Assembly (NCBI GenBank): GCA_011317545.1
Contig: WUJK01000014.1
Location: forward strand, 744,001-808,000
Source: Coniella vitis
Lineage: Eukaryota; Ascomycota; Sordariomycetes; Diaporthales; Schizoparmaceae
DNA: 64,000 nucleotides
Reading direction: 5' to 3'
In this document: piece after piece, positions 10,400 to 23,319 of the stretch
Position numbering within the stretch: the stretch's first letter is position 1
How the letters are laid out: each line of letters begins with the position of its first letter
Translations under genes and position numbers: made by a program
Notes under the pieces: generated by a model
What the model saw: the letters and a program-made list of their open reading frames with translations, nothing else
Told to the model about the DNA's origin: nothing
Databases searched by the model: none

Positions 10400-13300
10400 A
10401 TTTTATAATAGATTTATTCTATAATTTAACTCTATTTATCCTAATACTTATTAACTCTAATTATAATTATTATTCTGCTATAAGCGAGACGCTTATATAT
10501 AAGTTAAGACTTCCGTATATACCTATCCTACTTAAAACTCTTTATTAATCGTTAAGGGAGAGAATATTATATAAATAGCCCGTTATCCGCTATATAACCT
10601 ACCTTAATATAGATTTAAACGGGTATTTATATCGTATTTAAGCTTATATAATCCCCCGCCTTTAGTATAACCTCGTTTTAAGGAAAACCTTAGGTAAAAA
10701 GAGAGAGGGTAATATATATAGCTTATAAGTACCGCTTAAATATTAAATAAGCCGGAGGATTAGAGGTTTAGGAATAAGGATATAGCCTTAAGAACTTTAA
10801 CTATATATTTATTAATATCCTTATTATCTAGAGTAAAGTTCGGCGCGTAAAACGCTTAAATACCGCTTAGATAACGCTTTTTAGTATTATAATAGCCGAT
10901 ATTACTAAAGCCCTAATACCGAAAGTAGAATCCTCGGTTAATAAGAAACTCCCCCTAAAGTATTATAAGTTCCGGAACCTCTTTAATAAGGAAGTAGCTT
11001 CCGCGCTATTACCGTATAGAAAGGGAGCGGATTATAAGATCCGGCTATATAAGAAGGCGGATAAATCTATTATAAATACCCTATAGGGCCCGTTATACGG
11101 GATATCTAGAGAAGAACTTATTATATTAAGGAAGACTCTTACCGAGCTATTCGATATAAGCTATATTAAAGCTAATAGCTCCTTAATAAGAGCTTTCGTA
11201 ATCTTTATTAAGAAACTAAAGGGCGGCTTCCGTTTTTATATAAACTACTATATATTTAACGCTATCTCGGAAGCCGATTATTACCTACTCCCTTTTATTA
11301 AAGAAATCTTATCTAATATTATAAATACTAAATATTTTACTAAGCTAAATATACGAATAGCGTTTTATAAGCTTTATATTAAGGAAGGAGATAAATAGAA
11401 AACCGCTTTTTATATAAGGTATAGCCTCTTCGAATAGCTAATAACCCTATTCGGACTTATAAGCGCTCCCGTAATATTCTAGCGCTATATTAATAACGCT
11501 TTATACCCCTATCTAAATATCTTCTATTTAGCTTATATCGATAATATTCTAGTATATACCGACGGTATAACTAAAGATTATCGAGTAAAGGTAAAGCTAG
11601 TATTATATACTCTCGAAGTAATAAATCTAAATTTAGATATCGCTAAGTATAAATTCGGCGTAACCGAGACGAAATACCTAGGCTTTATTATTAAAGTAGG
11701 GGTAGGGATTTATATAAACCCCGATAAGGTATACGCTATATACGATTAGGAGGCTCCGAAAACAGTTAAAGGAGTCTATAGCTTCCTAGGATTTATAAAC
11801 TTCTATCGTTAATTTATTATTAATTATTCCGAAATCGTAGGGCCCCTCTTAGCTTTAACTAAAAAGGGGGTCTTATTTAGGTTCGAGGAGTAGGAAGAAG
11901 CTATATTCGAATAGCTAAAGCGCTTCTTTATTAATAAGCTTATACTCGCCTAATAGGATCCGGATAAGGAGATAATACTAAAAGCGGATTATTCTAGGTA
12001 TTTATTAAGCGGCTACCTCTCTTAGAGGGATAAGTATAGTATCCTCCGCCCGGTAATATATTACTCGTATTACTTAAGCTATATAAAGTATAACTATAAG
12101 ATCTATAATAAGGAACTACTAGCTATTATTAATTACTTAAGAATATAGGATATAAAGCTTAAGGGTATTATACTATTATTTATAATTTACTCGGATTATA
12201 AGAACCTCGAATATTTTATAATATTATAGCGTTTTACCGAAAGGTAAGTCCGCTAATCCGAGATAATAGCTTATTTTCGATACTATCTAATCTACCGTAT
12301 AGGAGTAATTAGCGAATATCCGGATACCCTCTCGAAAAGGGAGCAGGATATATTATATAATATATTTAATAAACGCTTTACCGGTAGGTAAATCTAGCTT
12401 TTATTATTAATAAAGATAAGCTAAATTATAATATATAACGAGCTACTATTAATAGGTAGCAAGGTTTTTATATAAGAGGAGCTTTAGCGCTTATAAGATA
12501 ACGCTACTTTATATAATAAGGTCTACTCCTAGCTTATAAGCGTAATCCGTAGGGGTAAACGCTCTTTTCCCCCTTACCTACGGATATCCGAAGGTAAGCT
12601 TATTAAGGTATCTATAGCGGAGTATTCGATCGATAATAAAGGATTACTTAAATTCCGCGAATAGCTTTAATTACCGGATTAGGAACCCTTATATACTAAA
12701 CTAATATAGAGTATCTACGATTCTACTCTATTTAGCTACCTAGGGAGGGATATTACTATTACGATAATAATAAGGGGCTATTTCTAGCTAAATATATACT
12801 ATAATATTCGGCGGTTTATATAAAATTATAACGTTTATAAACGTAAAACGGTATAGAGATACTAGAAGAAGGGCCTTTTTAAGCCCCTATTAATACCTAA
12901 GCGGGTATAAAGCGAGTTATCCGTAGACTTTATAATCGACCTCCCTTATAAGAATAATATAAAAGAGGCTTATTTAATAGTAATTATAGACCGATTAACG
13001 AAAACTATTATACTCGAAGCTATATATATTATAAGCGCGGAAGTATATATAAAGCGGTTCTTATACTATTACTAGCAGTTCTATAGTTTCCCTAAGGTAA
13101 TAGTTAACGATCGAGGCTCGAACTAGGTAAGAGGGTTTTAGCGCCGATTATATAAGCTTATAAAGATAGAGTAGCGCCTAAGTATCGCTTTTTACCTATA
13201 AACGGATAGAGCTATAGAAAGGGCAAACTAAGAGGTTATAGATTACCTCCGAGCGTTCGTTATATATATATAATTAGATTAGCCGATACTCCTACCCGGC

Positions 13301-14100
13301 GCTTAACTAGCTATTAATAATAGGGATATTAGTATAATTAGCCTTAGCCTATTTTTTATCCTATATAGCTATTATATAAATCTAATCGAATAGGTAGAGT
13401 ATAATATATTAATAGTACGAGCGCTTAGGATTTAGGCCGAGAACTTCGTTTAATAGCTTAAAAATATAACTACTTTTACTTAAATCGTAATAATAGTTAT
13501 ATAGCAACGAATAGAAAAATCTATAAATAAGTTACGAATAGCTATAAAGCGGCTTATTAAGGGTAATAAGGTATAGCTCTCTCTACGAAATATTATTACC
13601 GACCGCCCTTTAAAAAAGTTAGCCTAGCTATATATAAAGTATACTATAATATACGTTATTAGCCCTTAAGTAGTAGAATTAGATATCCCGCCGGGTATTT
13701 ACCCTTATTTTTATATAAATCTCCTAATCCGAGCTATATAAGACCTATTCCTATCGTAGGTATAGAGAGAATACCGGTTTAACCCTATTATAGTTAAAGA
13801 AGGAGAGGAACCTAAGTATTAGGTAGAGAGTATTATTAGAATATATAATAAGCTATATAGAGGCTATACGAAAACGGACGAAACGCTATAATACGAAGTC
13901 CTAGTTAAGTAGATCGGATAGGATTAGCTAGACTAATAGCTATTATCCGAATTTAAAGATATAGCTATTCTTAAGAAGTTTAAGTAACGCTATAATAGTA
14001 CTACGAGTTATAATAGCCTAAAGTTATAGAAAAGAAGAGCGAGGAAATTAAATACTACGAATAAAAAGAAAATTATATATAAAACGCGCGCTAATATAGC
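10400..14100 (+). pseudogene. Pol pseudogene of element 1 (PR-RT-RH-INT-chromodomain)
   Basis: Plus-strand pol relic. The aspartic protease site appears as LINSNYNYYSAISETL near 10440 (mutated DSG). Reverse transcriptase spans about 10,950-11,850, with GGFRFYINYY, AFYKL and the catalytic box as YIDN (11534-11545; second Asp to Asn). RNase H follows (KADYSRYLLSGYLS near 11,980). Integrase spans about 12,700-13,350, with LSVDFIIDLP near 12,930 and VNDRGSN near 13,110. The C-terminal chromodomain is at about 13,885-13,990 (YEVLVK...FKDIAILKKFK). Stops are TAA/TAG at former Gln or Trp codons. Domain order puts it in the chromovirus branch of Ty3/Gypsy. Confidence 0.85.
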
Positions 14101-14103
14101 TAT

Positions 14104-14830
14104 CTACTTATCCTTACTTACCTCCTCCTTACTATTAGAATTACTCTTCTTAGTTTTATTAGAATAAGAATTATTATTAACGCTATACTTTACTTTAATA
14201 TTAATTAAGCCCTTACCCTTACTACCCCCTTTTATAAGCTTTACTAATAGGTCGGTAATATCCTCTAGCGCTATCGCTTAATAGTATATAAGCTTACGGC
14301 TATAATATTAATATAAAGTTAATAGGATATAAATAGGGAAAGAGTAATCGGTATATATACTATAGGTATACTTATTATTTAATAACCGGACCTTATTATA
14401 GCTAGCCTAAGTCTTACCTAACTTAGATAGGTAATTATAGGTATAGTATATAGCGAGAGTAGTAAGGGCCTAGGGGCGGAGAGTATCTAGAGTATATAAG
14501 TATAGGAAAGCGTAAGGAGGGAAGGAGTAATATATACTAAGGTCGGAAGTATTATAGGCGAGGGAATAGTTAACTATAATAATAATAGCGGTATATATCT
14601 CGTCGGTTTAATAGAGGGGGGTATAGGAGTAGCCGGAGTTCTTACCCTTCTTATTTATCTTATAAGGGAAATAACGGGCGCCGGCTATAATAATTAGTAA
14701 GCTATAAAGGAGTAGGGGAAGCGCTATTTACTAATACTATAGAGGTAAAGGGAGAGGGGGTTTTTAAAAGCCCTTATAATATAGGGTAGGTATTATTCGT
14801 CCCTAATACCCTCGGGGAGGGTAATATAGG
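14104..14830 (-). pseudogene. Antisense ORF relic between pol and 3' LTR (element 1)
   Basis: On the minus strand one frame runs from about 14,830 down to the stop complementary to 14104-14106. It is interrupted only by TAA/TAG codons that RIP would make from CAA/CAG or TGG. It contains low-complexity and hydrophobic parts (LLLYSLLIIIAGARYFPYK, then TAIIIIVNYSLAYNTSD), then AIALEDITDLLVKLIKGG, and a Ser/Asn/Lys-rich tail (SNSNSKEEVSKDK) that would have been Asp/Glu-rich before G-to-A changes. The upstream end is uncertain, because an Ala/Thr-rich frame continues to about 15,080. I do not recognise the family. The sense frame is also partly open here, so the call rests on codon-like text and the kind of stops. 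Confidence 0.5.
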
Positions 14831-15543
14831 GTCGGAGCTACGGGTTAGTAGCGGTAACGCTTTAGATAAGCTTATTAATAGCCTTATTAAGCTAGGCGGT
14901 AGTAAAGGCGAGGATAATAGCGGTAGGAGTAATAACGAGCGCGGTAAAAGCAGCCGTAGCTATAGCTATAGGTACTACCGCTATAAGAGTAATTATAAAG
15001 CTTACGATAACGGTAGGGGCGGCGGCGGTAGGTATAGCGGTAGGGGCTATACTAGCTTATTTAGAGTAAGTAGCAATATTTATACTATTAATAGAGCTAA
15101 GTATAAGTAGAGGATAAATAGGGAAGGCGCGATACTTACTTTATTATTATAATAATTAGTTTCGCGTAACTTATAAGGGCTCTAGTTTAATTAAGAGGAA
15201 GGAATAACCCTTAGAGTAGGGGTTAAGGGGGTATTTATACTTTTTCGAGGCTTTAAGAGTAAAGATATTACGCTTATAACCGCCTATTAGGTTAAGGGTA
15301 TTACTATTATTCTATTAACAGATAATAAGCGGTAAAACTTATAGATTCGCCGAGAGCTAGGTTAAAGGGAGCTCCGTAGATATAAGACTCCTTTTATACT
15401 CGCTAGGTATAAGAATAGGGCTCTTTTAATAGGGTAGGCGGGCGTAGCGATATTATATCGTTATATTATTTAGGTAGCTATTATACCCTTATTATACTAT
15501 ATATAGCTTTATAAAAGGGCGTTTAGCCTAAGCAGAGGGGTAA

Positions 15544-15882
15544 TATTATAAGCCTACGGGTAAATATACGGCTTCGGTATACTAGGGTATAAAGCCTTAG
15601 TTAGTATATTCCTTTCCCGTTTAGAGACTAGTATTATATAAGCGCTAAACGAGAGCGCCTTCCGAATAGCTTATAAGCCGCTTAAAAGACTATCGGTAAT
15701 AGCACCTATATCGACGGTAGACCTATAGAAAACTCTATCTAAAGGTAGATCTTAAGCGTAAGAGCTACTTAAGAGCAGCTCTCGCGCCGCTATATAGATA
15801 CTACCCTTACTTCTCTTCTTAAGTTAGTTAATAATAGAAATTGGGATCGTAACTGCGAACGCTCTCTCGATGCCCGTTTATA
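15544..15882 (+). repeat. 3' LTR of element 1
   Basis: 339 bp, more heavily RIP-mutated than the 5' LTR except in its last 60 bases, which retain TpG (ttgggatcgtaactgcgaac). Followed by the target duplication CAACC at 15883-15887. Confidence 0.95.
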
Positions 15883-15920
15883 CAACCTACAGCTTTAACT
15901 AGCAAATTGTAAAAGCAGAT

Positions 15921-16402
15921 TATAATAATCCTTGCCTGAATCCCTGATTCTGGAAGTACCTATAAGTTTATATATTAGTAGGAGGGGGAAATATACCTTT
16001 AAATCTTCGTACGTTTTTATATAATATTAAGTATTATAAAAGATTAAAAGGGATTACCCTATTACTCGAGGTAATACTTAGATTTATAACTAAAGATTAT
16101 AAGGAAAACTATCTAATAGCTAGGAAACCGTCCGTCTTTATATCCTTTCGTTATTCCTTTATCTATAGCGAATATAGATCCTTAGATTATTAGGAGCGAT
16201 AGGAGCATTAGATTATTTAGATTATTTAGATTATTATCGCTCCTATTATCTTAGTTATCGCGGTATTCTAATCTTAACCCTAATAGTATTATTTATATAA
16301 CTCGGTTATATAAGAGATCCTAACGGCCCGTTATAATTCCGTTATCTAGGCGCTTGTTGTATTAGCCCGTTCCTGTGACCTGCATGACCGTGGGTCATAA
16401 CA
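15921..16402 (-). mobile_element. Solo LTR, inverted, related to element 2
   Basis: 482 bp. In reverse orientation it begins TGTTATGACCCACGG, close to the start of the element 2 LTR, and ends with GGATTATTATA like that LTR. It is flanked by the target duplication CAGAT at 15916-15920 and 16403-16407. The middle differs from element 2, so it is a subfamily member. The interior is RIP-mutated; the outermost 30-60 bases at the TG end are not. An LTR-LTR recombination event after insertion would leave this structure. Confidence 0.85.
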
Positions 16403-16407
16403 CAGAT

Positions 16408-16881
16408 ATTGGTTTATTTTAGGATACTTTCCCTATTTTGAGAATCATCCAGGCACATCAGAGCTATATAAACAGACATGTTTAGGAGTGCACAGAGCCA
16501 ACGTACTTGATCAACGTGTGCGTTTACGTCCAGCGCGGATTTCACGAACATTGGATATCACTCATAATAGGCTGGACTATGGGGAAGACTTCCTTTCATG
16601 TTTCTTAGTAAGACCAAGAAACAGGTTAGTAAATTCCTTATCGCTGGCCTCCAGCGACTGCTAAGACAGAGCAGATTTATGCCCGCTTTCCCAACTAATG
16701 TCCTCAAAATGAAGTCCGCGTATTCCGCACCTTCTGTCCTTTGGTCTTTGCAAGTTCAACAAAGTTTTCTCGCAAATTGTACATAATCTTTGAGGGGTTC
16801 CTACCGCCTCTTCTCCCTCCATTGCATCCAAACTTTCCAGGAGTGTCCGCCTCAAATGGACATGCTCCAAGGCTAGCTATA
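16408..16881. other. Host DNA island between two LTR insertions
   Basis: About 470 bases of normal composition trapped between the solo LTR and element 2. The last five bases (CTATA, 16877-16881) are the element 2 target duplication. A possible coding fragment on the minus strand is listed separately. Confidence 0.6.
16661..16881 (-). pseudogene. Possible gene fragment interrupted by element 2
   Basis: A minus-strand frame is open from the element boundary (16881) to a TAG at 16661. It reads LEHVHLRRTLLESLDAMEGE, then RLCTICEKTLLNLQR and DISWESGHK. The CxxC with flanking Leu resembles the short cysteine motif at the N-terminus of many fungal HET-domain proteins, but that is a weak resemblance. 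The frame stays open for several codons into the sequence on the other side of the insertion (24427 and beyond, reversed). No ATG is seen. Confidence 0.2.
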
Positions 16882-17363
16882 TGTTATGACCCACGAACGA
16901 GCAGGTCACAGGAACAGGCCAGCGCAACCATATGCCAGCAAATCGGAACCTCAACGGACCGATGAAGATCTCTTATATAACAAAGTCACACCAGATAACA
17001 TAACCAGGGTTAGGGTTATACAGGATAAGGGTGGACCGCAAGGACCGCACTGCGACTCCATCGACTTAGACCGTAACAGTCGACGAGCGACTTCGTCGGT
17101 CCAAGATACTATTTAGGGAATAGCAGTTAATAATAGAAGGATATAAGGACGATAGATTTCCTAGCTATTAGATAGTTTTCCTTATAATCTTTAGTTATAA
17201 ATCTAAGTATTATTTTATATAATAGGGTAATCCCTCTTAATTACTTATAAATACTTAATATTACTCGATAATATACGAAGACTTAAAGGTAATACTTCCC
17301 TACCTGCTAATATATAACTTATAGGTACTTCTAGAATCCGGGATTTAGGTAAGGATTATTATA
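16882..17363 (+). repeat. 5' LTR of element 2
   Basis: 482 bp. The first 230 bases keep CpA and TpG and look ancestral; the rest is RIP-mutated. Against 23941 onward every difference in the first 65 bases is C-to-T or G-to-A. It contains two telomere-like TTAGGG units (17007-17018). Confidence 0.95.
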
Positions 17364-17579
17364 TTTTCACAACTCTTATTTAGGACGGTCTATATATACC
17401 TCTTAAGTAATATTAAGTATAATATTTAACTATAGTACTAATAGTTCTAGCCCCCTCGACGGTTAACTAGGCCTAGAATACTAACTAGCAACTCTTAACT
17501 ACTATTAACGTACTTATTATACGTATTATAGAACTCGAGGCTCGAGGAAGTACTAGCGAAACTCCTAATAAGCCCTTTA

Positions 17580-18360
17580 AGATAAAGCAGCTTAAGGTCT
17601 ATCGCGGATAAGAAAATAATATTTAACCTTTTATTATAGCCCTTAGAGCTTACTTCTAGTACTACTAATAGCAGTTCCCTACCGAAGCTAAGAGAGTAGA
17701 ATTTATAGCTAGTAGGCTTAAAAGCAACGTACTTATATAGTTTAAACCTATCCTATAAAACTTCCTAGAATTTAAAACCGAAGAAACTAGAGAAAATAAG
17801 ATTAACGAACTCTTTATATTATTCGAAACCTTCGCCTAGATACTTAAGGAAACCTTTAGAAACCCTAATAAAAAGCGTAATATAGAACGTAAGATCTCCT
17901 AACTTAAATAAACTAAATTAGTATTATACTATATAGCACTCTTTAGATAAATTATATTACGTCTCTATTAGGACGATAAACCCCTTATAATAGCCTATTA
18001 TAATAAACTTAAAGAATCTATTAAAGACGAACTATATAAGATACCCCGATTAGAGATATTCGTAGAATTCGTAGTAATAGTAGTAGCTATCGATAATTAT
18101 AATTAGGAAAGGAACTAAGAACGGTAAGGAAGGTAAAGACCTATTACTAACTTTATACCTAGGGCTAATACCGGGAAATAATACTAATAGCTACCTTAAC
18201 GCTTTATACCCCGATAAAATAACTACCGCGGAATAGTAACTAGCAGTATAATATACTTAGGCCCTATAGAGCTCGATATAGCTTAAAGGAAACCTACGAA
18301 TAAGGAATACTTTAATTATAGTAAGATAAACTACTTCGTATAAGAATACCGATAACCTAA
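17580..18360 (+). pseudogene. Gag pseudogene of element 2
   Basis: Plus-strand Gag relic with text typical of fungal Ty3/Gypsy Gag: PFIIALRAYF, EAKRVEFIASRLKSNV, NELFILFETFA and LIIAYYNKLKESIKDELYK. The zinc knuckle is at 18308-18353 as YFNYSKINYFV*EYR, with former Cys/His now Tyr. The start is not defined. Confidence 0.8.
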
Positions 18361-19639
18361 GAAACCTAGAGAATTTAAGAAAGTCCCCGAAAGACGATAA
18401 GCTAATATTATAATACGTAAGATTATAAACTCTACTCCTAGCTAAAACTAGCTCCTAGAGTAAGTATCGAATAACTCTAATTATAAACTCCTTAACTAGA
18501 CCTTTTATTATAAGGATAATTATATAATATACCTCTCGGTAAAGTAAGGCTTAGGATAATTCCCTTAGAAACCTTATAAGGAACGATAAATTATAATTAC
18601 CTAGAGAATACCCCTCCCTACGGATAATAGCCTATTCGAAAGACTAGTAATAAAGTAATAAGCCTAGCTTATTAGGGAATACCCCCTTTAGCGTAATATA
18701 GAAGGGTATAAACTACCTAACGAAACGAAAACCGTATAAAGCAATATTACGGAAATTATAGAATAATAGGAAATACTCTATATTAATCGGGATATTAGCG
18801 CCTAAACTATTAACGAAGAAATAAGCTTAGAATTAGAAAGCTCTATAGATAAAGATACCGATAAAGGAGACGTATACTACCTTATCTACGGTATTATACT
18901 TAGAGAACTATTCCGAATAATAACCTATTAAGATAAAACCCCCCTTATATAGGAAGATACGCGAATTAATTATCTTTACGAAAGATATTACTAGATTATA
19001 TAGTTTGCCTATATTATATATAATTATAGATAATATTTTAAATATAAGGTAACTAACGAATAGTTCCCTATATATAAGATAGGGTATAATATTATTACTT
19101 ATAACGACGATAATAGCGACTATTATAAAGTACTTAAAATAAGGGGAAACTATACTAGTATTAGTCTTATATATAATACCCCCAACGAATATACTATACG
19201 ATAAGTAAGATAGTACTAGTATATAATACCTTAGTACGTACTTTATATATAAGAAAAAGCGCTTAACTAGTATAGAATATACGAATAGAAATAAAGGGAA
19301 AAGCTCGTAATACCTATATACGTAGAACTAATATATTATAGCTTCTATAAGCGCGCCGGCTATATAGAATACCTAGCAGATAAAGCGTATACCTACTATA
19401 GCCTTAAGAATAATTAGCTTAAAGTATAAACTCCCTATATAAAAGAAGAAAACTAGGCGCGCTTATAGCGATAGGCCGTAATATATATACGATACAGAAT
19501 ACGATAAGCTAAAAACCTAATATAGATAGTAGCCCTTAGAGTATAATAAGAATAGTAGAACCTAAAAGGTAAGGATCGCCTATAAGGGATAATAAGCGAT
19601 TAGGACTTATAATAAAGTCCCTCTACGCGATAAATAACT

Positions 19640-22600
19640 CGACGTATAAATATTTGAAAATTATAGTACGAATTAACGATAAATACTATATAATACTCCT
19701 AGATAGCGAAGTATAAGGAAACTTTATATCCCTAAGTATTATTAATAGGGAACGAATACCTTAGAAGAAGAAGATAAAACCCTATAAACTTAGTATTATA
19801 AAAGGTATAGATATTACTTATAGCTAAGGTATTATCGATATAGAATCTAATTAATTACTAGTTACGATCTATAAACGTACGATATTAATAAACTTCGATA
19901 TTACGGATACCGTATAATATAAGCTAATTTTAGGTATTTTATAATTAAGAAAAGAAAATCCTCGAATCGATTAGACTAATAGCTATATTTTATAGGATAA
20001 AGCGGATACCTAAGGAACGGTTATAATTAAAGGCGTAGGATCGAGTTTAGTTACTAAATAGTACCTAGATAATAAGGGCTTAAACGAATTTATATATACC
20101 TCTAAATCGAGAAGAATTATAGTAATAGTTAATTACGGAAACGATTATCCTCGATAGCTTATAGAAAAGGATCTAGCGATAATTAATACCTAATAGAAGA
20201 AGGGATATAGTAGATTAGGATACGATATAATAGGATTCTATAGATAATAGGATATATTATTACGGTAAGTTTAAGAAGGAACTAAGTATATATAACGATA
20301 TCTCCTTATAATAGCAACTATATAAGACGAAGATACGTTTAGAGACCTCTCCGATATACTAGAAGAGTATCGGAAGTTTATAAAACTATTTTAAGGAAAA
20401 TTCGATAATAGCCTACTAAAGTATAGCCTATATAACTATAAAATCCTACTTAAAGAAGGAGAATAACTAAAGTTCTTTCCTATCTACGGATTAGATAAAG
20501 ATAAACTTAAAGTATTTAAAGAATATATCGACGAAAACCTTAAGAAAAGCTATATTAGACCCTTATATTTACTAGTAGGATACCTAATCCTATTTATATT
20601 AAAGAAAAACGGTAAACTATAATTATACGTTAATTATCGGTAGCTTAATAATATTATAATTAAGAATCGATACCCCTTACCTCTCTTTAAAGAACTTAGA
20701 GATAAACTTAGAGGAGCCTAATAGTTTATAGCCCTTAACCTTAAGGAAGGATATACGTATATTCGTATTAAACCCGGAGAAGAATAGAAAATAGCGTTTA
20801 GAATATGCTACGGATATTTCGAATATCTTATTATACTATTCGGACTTACTAACGCCCCCGTATTATTCTAGGAAATAATAAACTTTATCTTACGCGAATA
20901 CCTCGACTATTTTATAATCGCTTACCTAAATAATATCCTTATTTATTTAAAGATATTCGAAGAATATTAGAAGTATATTACGATAATCCTATAAATCCTC
21001 TAAGATAATAAGATTTTAGTAAAACCTACTAAATATAACTAGAATATTTAAAAAGTTAACTACCTCGGATATACTATTATACTAGGGTATATACGAATAT
21101 AGAAAAATAAAGTATAGGTAGTTAGAGATTAGCTTATACCCTAGAATATTAAGGATATTAGAGCCTTCTTAAGCTATACTAACTTCTACCGATAATTTAT
21201 TAAGAATTATAATAGTATTATAGTACTATTTATAGAACTTACGAAAAAGGATATTACCTTTAACTAGAACGAATAGGTATAAAAAGCCTTTAATATAATT
21301 AAGAACGTAATTATATTAGAACTAATCCTAGTTAAAGCAGACTAAGATAAAGTTTTCGAGATCGAGATAGATATATTAGATTATATATTCGGTAGATAAC
21401 TCGGATAACGAGATAATAAAGGATAACTATAGATAATTAGCAATTTTAGTAAGAAATTAAACGGATTAAAACTTAATTATAAAACGCCTAATTAAGAACT
21501 TATAGTAATAATAGAAGCTTTTAGGGAATAGCGATACTACCTTATCGGCGTAAAATAATAAATCCTTATATATATAGATTATAAGAATCTTTAGATATTT
21601 ACCTCGATAAAGTAGCTTAATAAACGATAAGTTAGATAATACGAATTTCTACTAGAATTCGACTTTAAGATTATCTACCGTAAAGGTAAAGAAAACGAAT
21701 AAGTAAACGCTCTTAATAAACGGTTAAACTATAAGAATAATAATAATAAAAACTAGGATATTATAGTAATCTTTAGGGAAGATTCGGAAGGCAACCTTAT
21801 TATACTATCTATTACTAAGAAACTTAATATAATACTATATATTAAAGGAGAAATACCTAACCTCGATAATATAATAATATCGGAATAAAACGATTATATT
21901 AGAAATATCTATAGCGTACTAGTATATAGATACTAAGGAATTAGAGTAACCTATAAAAGGATCTAATATTATTAGAATCCACCGAACCTTAAGAAACGAG
22001 TTATAAATATTATTAATAACTATAATATATATAAACGGAATAAGATAGAATAGTATAAATCTTATAGATTACTATAACCTCTACTAATACCTATAACTAT
22101 TTAGTTATCTATTAATCTAGACTTTATTACTAAGCTATTCCTTTTATAAGAACCCTTAACTTAGGTATAATACGATAGTATCTTAGTAATAATTTATAGA
22201 TTAAGTAAATACGTATACTTCCTACTATATAAAGAAAGTAATATTATAGAAGAACTTATATATATATTCTTTCGTATTATTATCGCTAACTACGGAATAC
22301 CTTAGGAAATTATATTAGATAGAGATAGAAAATTTATATTAAAATTCTAGATCTTATTTATTAAATACCTCGGAACAATATAACGTATATCTATAGTATT
22401 TTATCCTTAGATAAACGGATAAATAGAATATACTAACTAGATTATAGAATAGTATCTACGATACTATATTAATTACGAATAGGATAATTAGGTCGAACTC
22501 TTACTTACGGTATAATTCGCCTATAATAGTATAGATACGATAAGTATAGGAAAATTACTATTCTTCCTACTCTACGGATATAACCCTACGGTATACTACG

Positions 22601-23319
22601 AAATACTACTAGGTAGAAACGTAGAAACGGCAGACTAATACGCTAGAAGAATTAAGCAATTATACGAAGATACTTAACGTATACTTTAAGATATTAAAGA
22701 ATAAATAACGAAATACGCTAATTAGAAAAGGATTAAAGGACTAATCCTATAAAAGGGAGATAAAATCTACCTTAATCGTAAAAATATTAAAACTACTAGA
22801 CCTAGCGATAAACTCGACTATAAAAAACTCGGACCTTATAAGATTATATAATAAATTTCACTAGTTAACTACGAACTCGAAATCCTATATATACGTCTAT
22901 ACCTAGTCTTTTATATTTTACTCCTCGAACTAGCACTAATAGACGCAGAACTCTCGTACGATATAGATATTATTAAACCAGAATAAGTATAATACGAAGT
23001 TAAATAGATCCTCGACTTATATAAACGCGGACGCGGAAAATAGTATCTTATTAAATAGGAAGGATACGATAATTCAGAAAATATATAGGAACCCCTAAAG
23101 AATATCCACTAAGATCTAATTAGAGAATACGAAAATTAGTAAGCAACTTAACAACGAATAAAAACAAGAAACCTACTAACGATTAAATAGACCTCTTTTA
23201 TTAAAAACGCTATCTAGATCTAGCAATCTATAATCCCAAATTATAAACTAAAGGCCCTAGCACTCTACGAATTACTAACTAGAAAATTAGATAGAGATAA
23301 CGGAGAAACCCTAGACTAA
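19640..23319 (+). pseudogene. Pol pseudogene of element 2 (PR-RT-RH-INT-chromodomain)
   Basis: Protease site LLDSEV*GNFIS near 19,700 (mutated DSGA.GNFIS). Reverse transcriptase spans about 20,480-21,300, with RYPLPLFKELRDKLRGA, AFRICYGYFEYLI and the catalytic box as YLNN (20923-20934). RNase H lies around 21,360-21,560 (IEIDILDYIFG). Integrase spans about 22,100-22,650, with IILDRDRKF near 22,315 and IEYTN. A LGPYKII segment and a chromodomain at about 22,995-23,135 (RKRG-like region, YLIK*EGYDNSEN, EPLKNIH) close the protein. The frame ends NGETLD then TAA at 23317-23319. That TAA might itself be a mutated CAA. Confidence 0.85.

Larger units (their letters stand above)
8608..15882 (+). mobile_element. 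Ty3/Gypsy chromoviral LTR retrotransposon, RIP-inactivated (element 1)
   Basis: A 7,275-bp element bounded by two 339-bp LTRs and flanked by the 5-bp target-site duplication CAACC (8603-8607 and 15883-15887). The LTR ends read TA...TA, as expected if the canonical TG...CA ends were mutated by RIP. A purine tract (about 15531-15543, agcagaggggtaa) precedes the 3' LTR. Inside, the plus strand shows Gag with a zinc knuckle, protease, reverse transcriptase, RNase H, integrase and a chromodomain, all riddled with TAA/TAG and C-to-Y or D-to-N changes. CpA and TpG are nearly absent between about 9.1 and 15.5 kb. The residual CpA sites are mostly in gCA/aCA followed by A or G. Order and domains are those of chromoviruses. 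The copy is dead. Confidence 0.95.
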
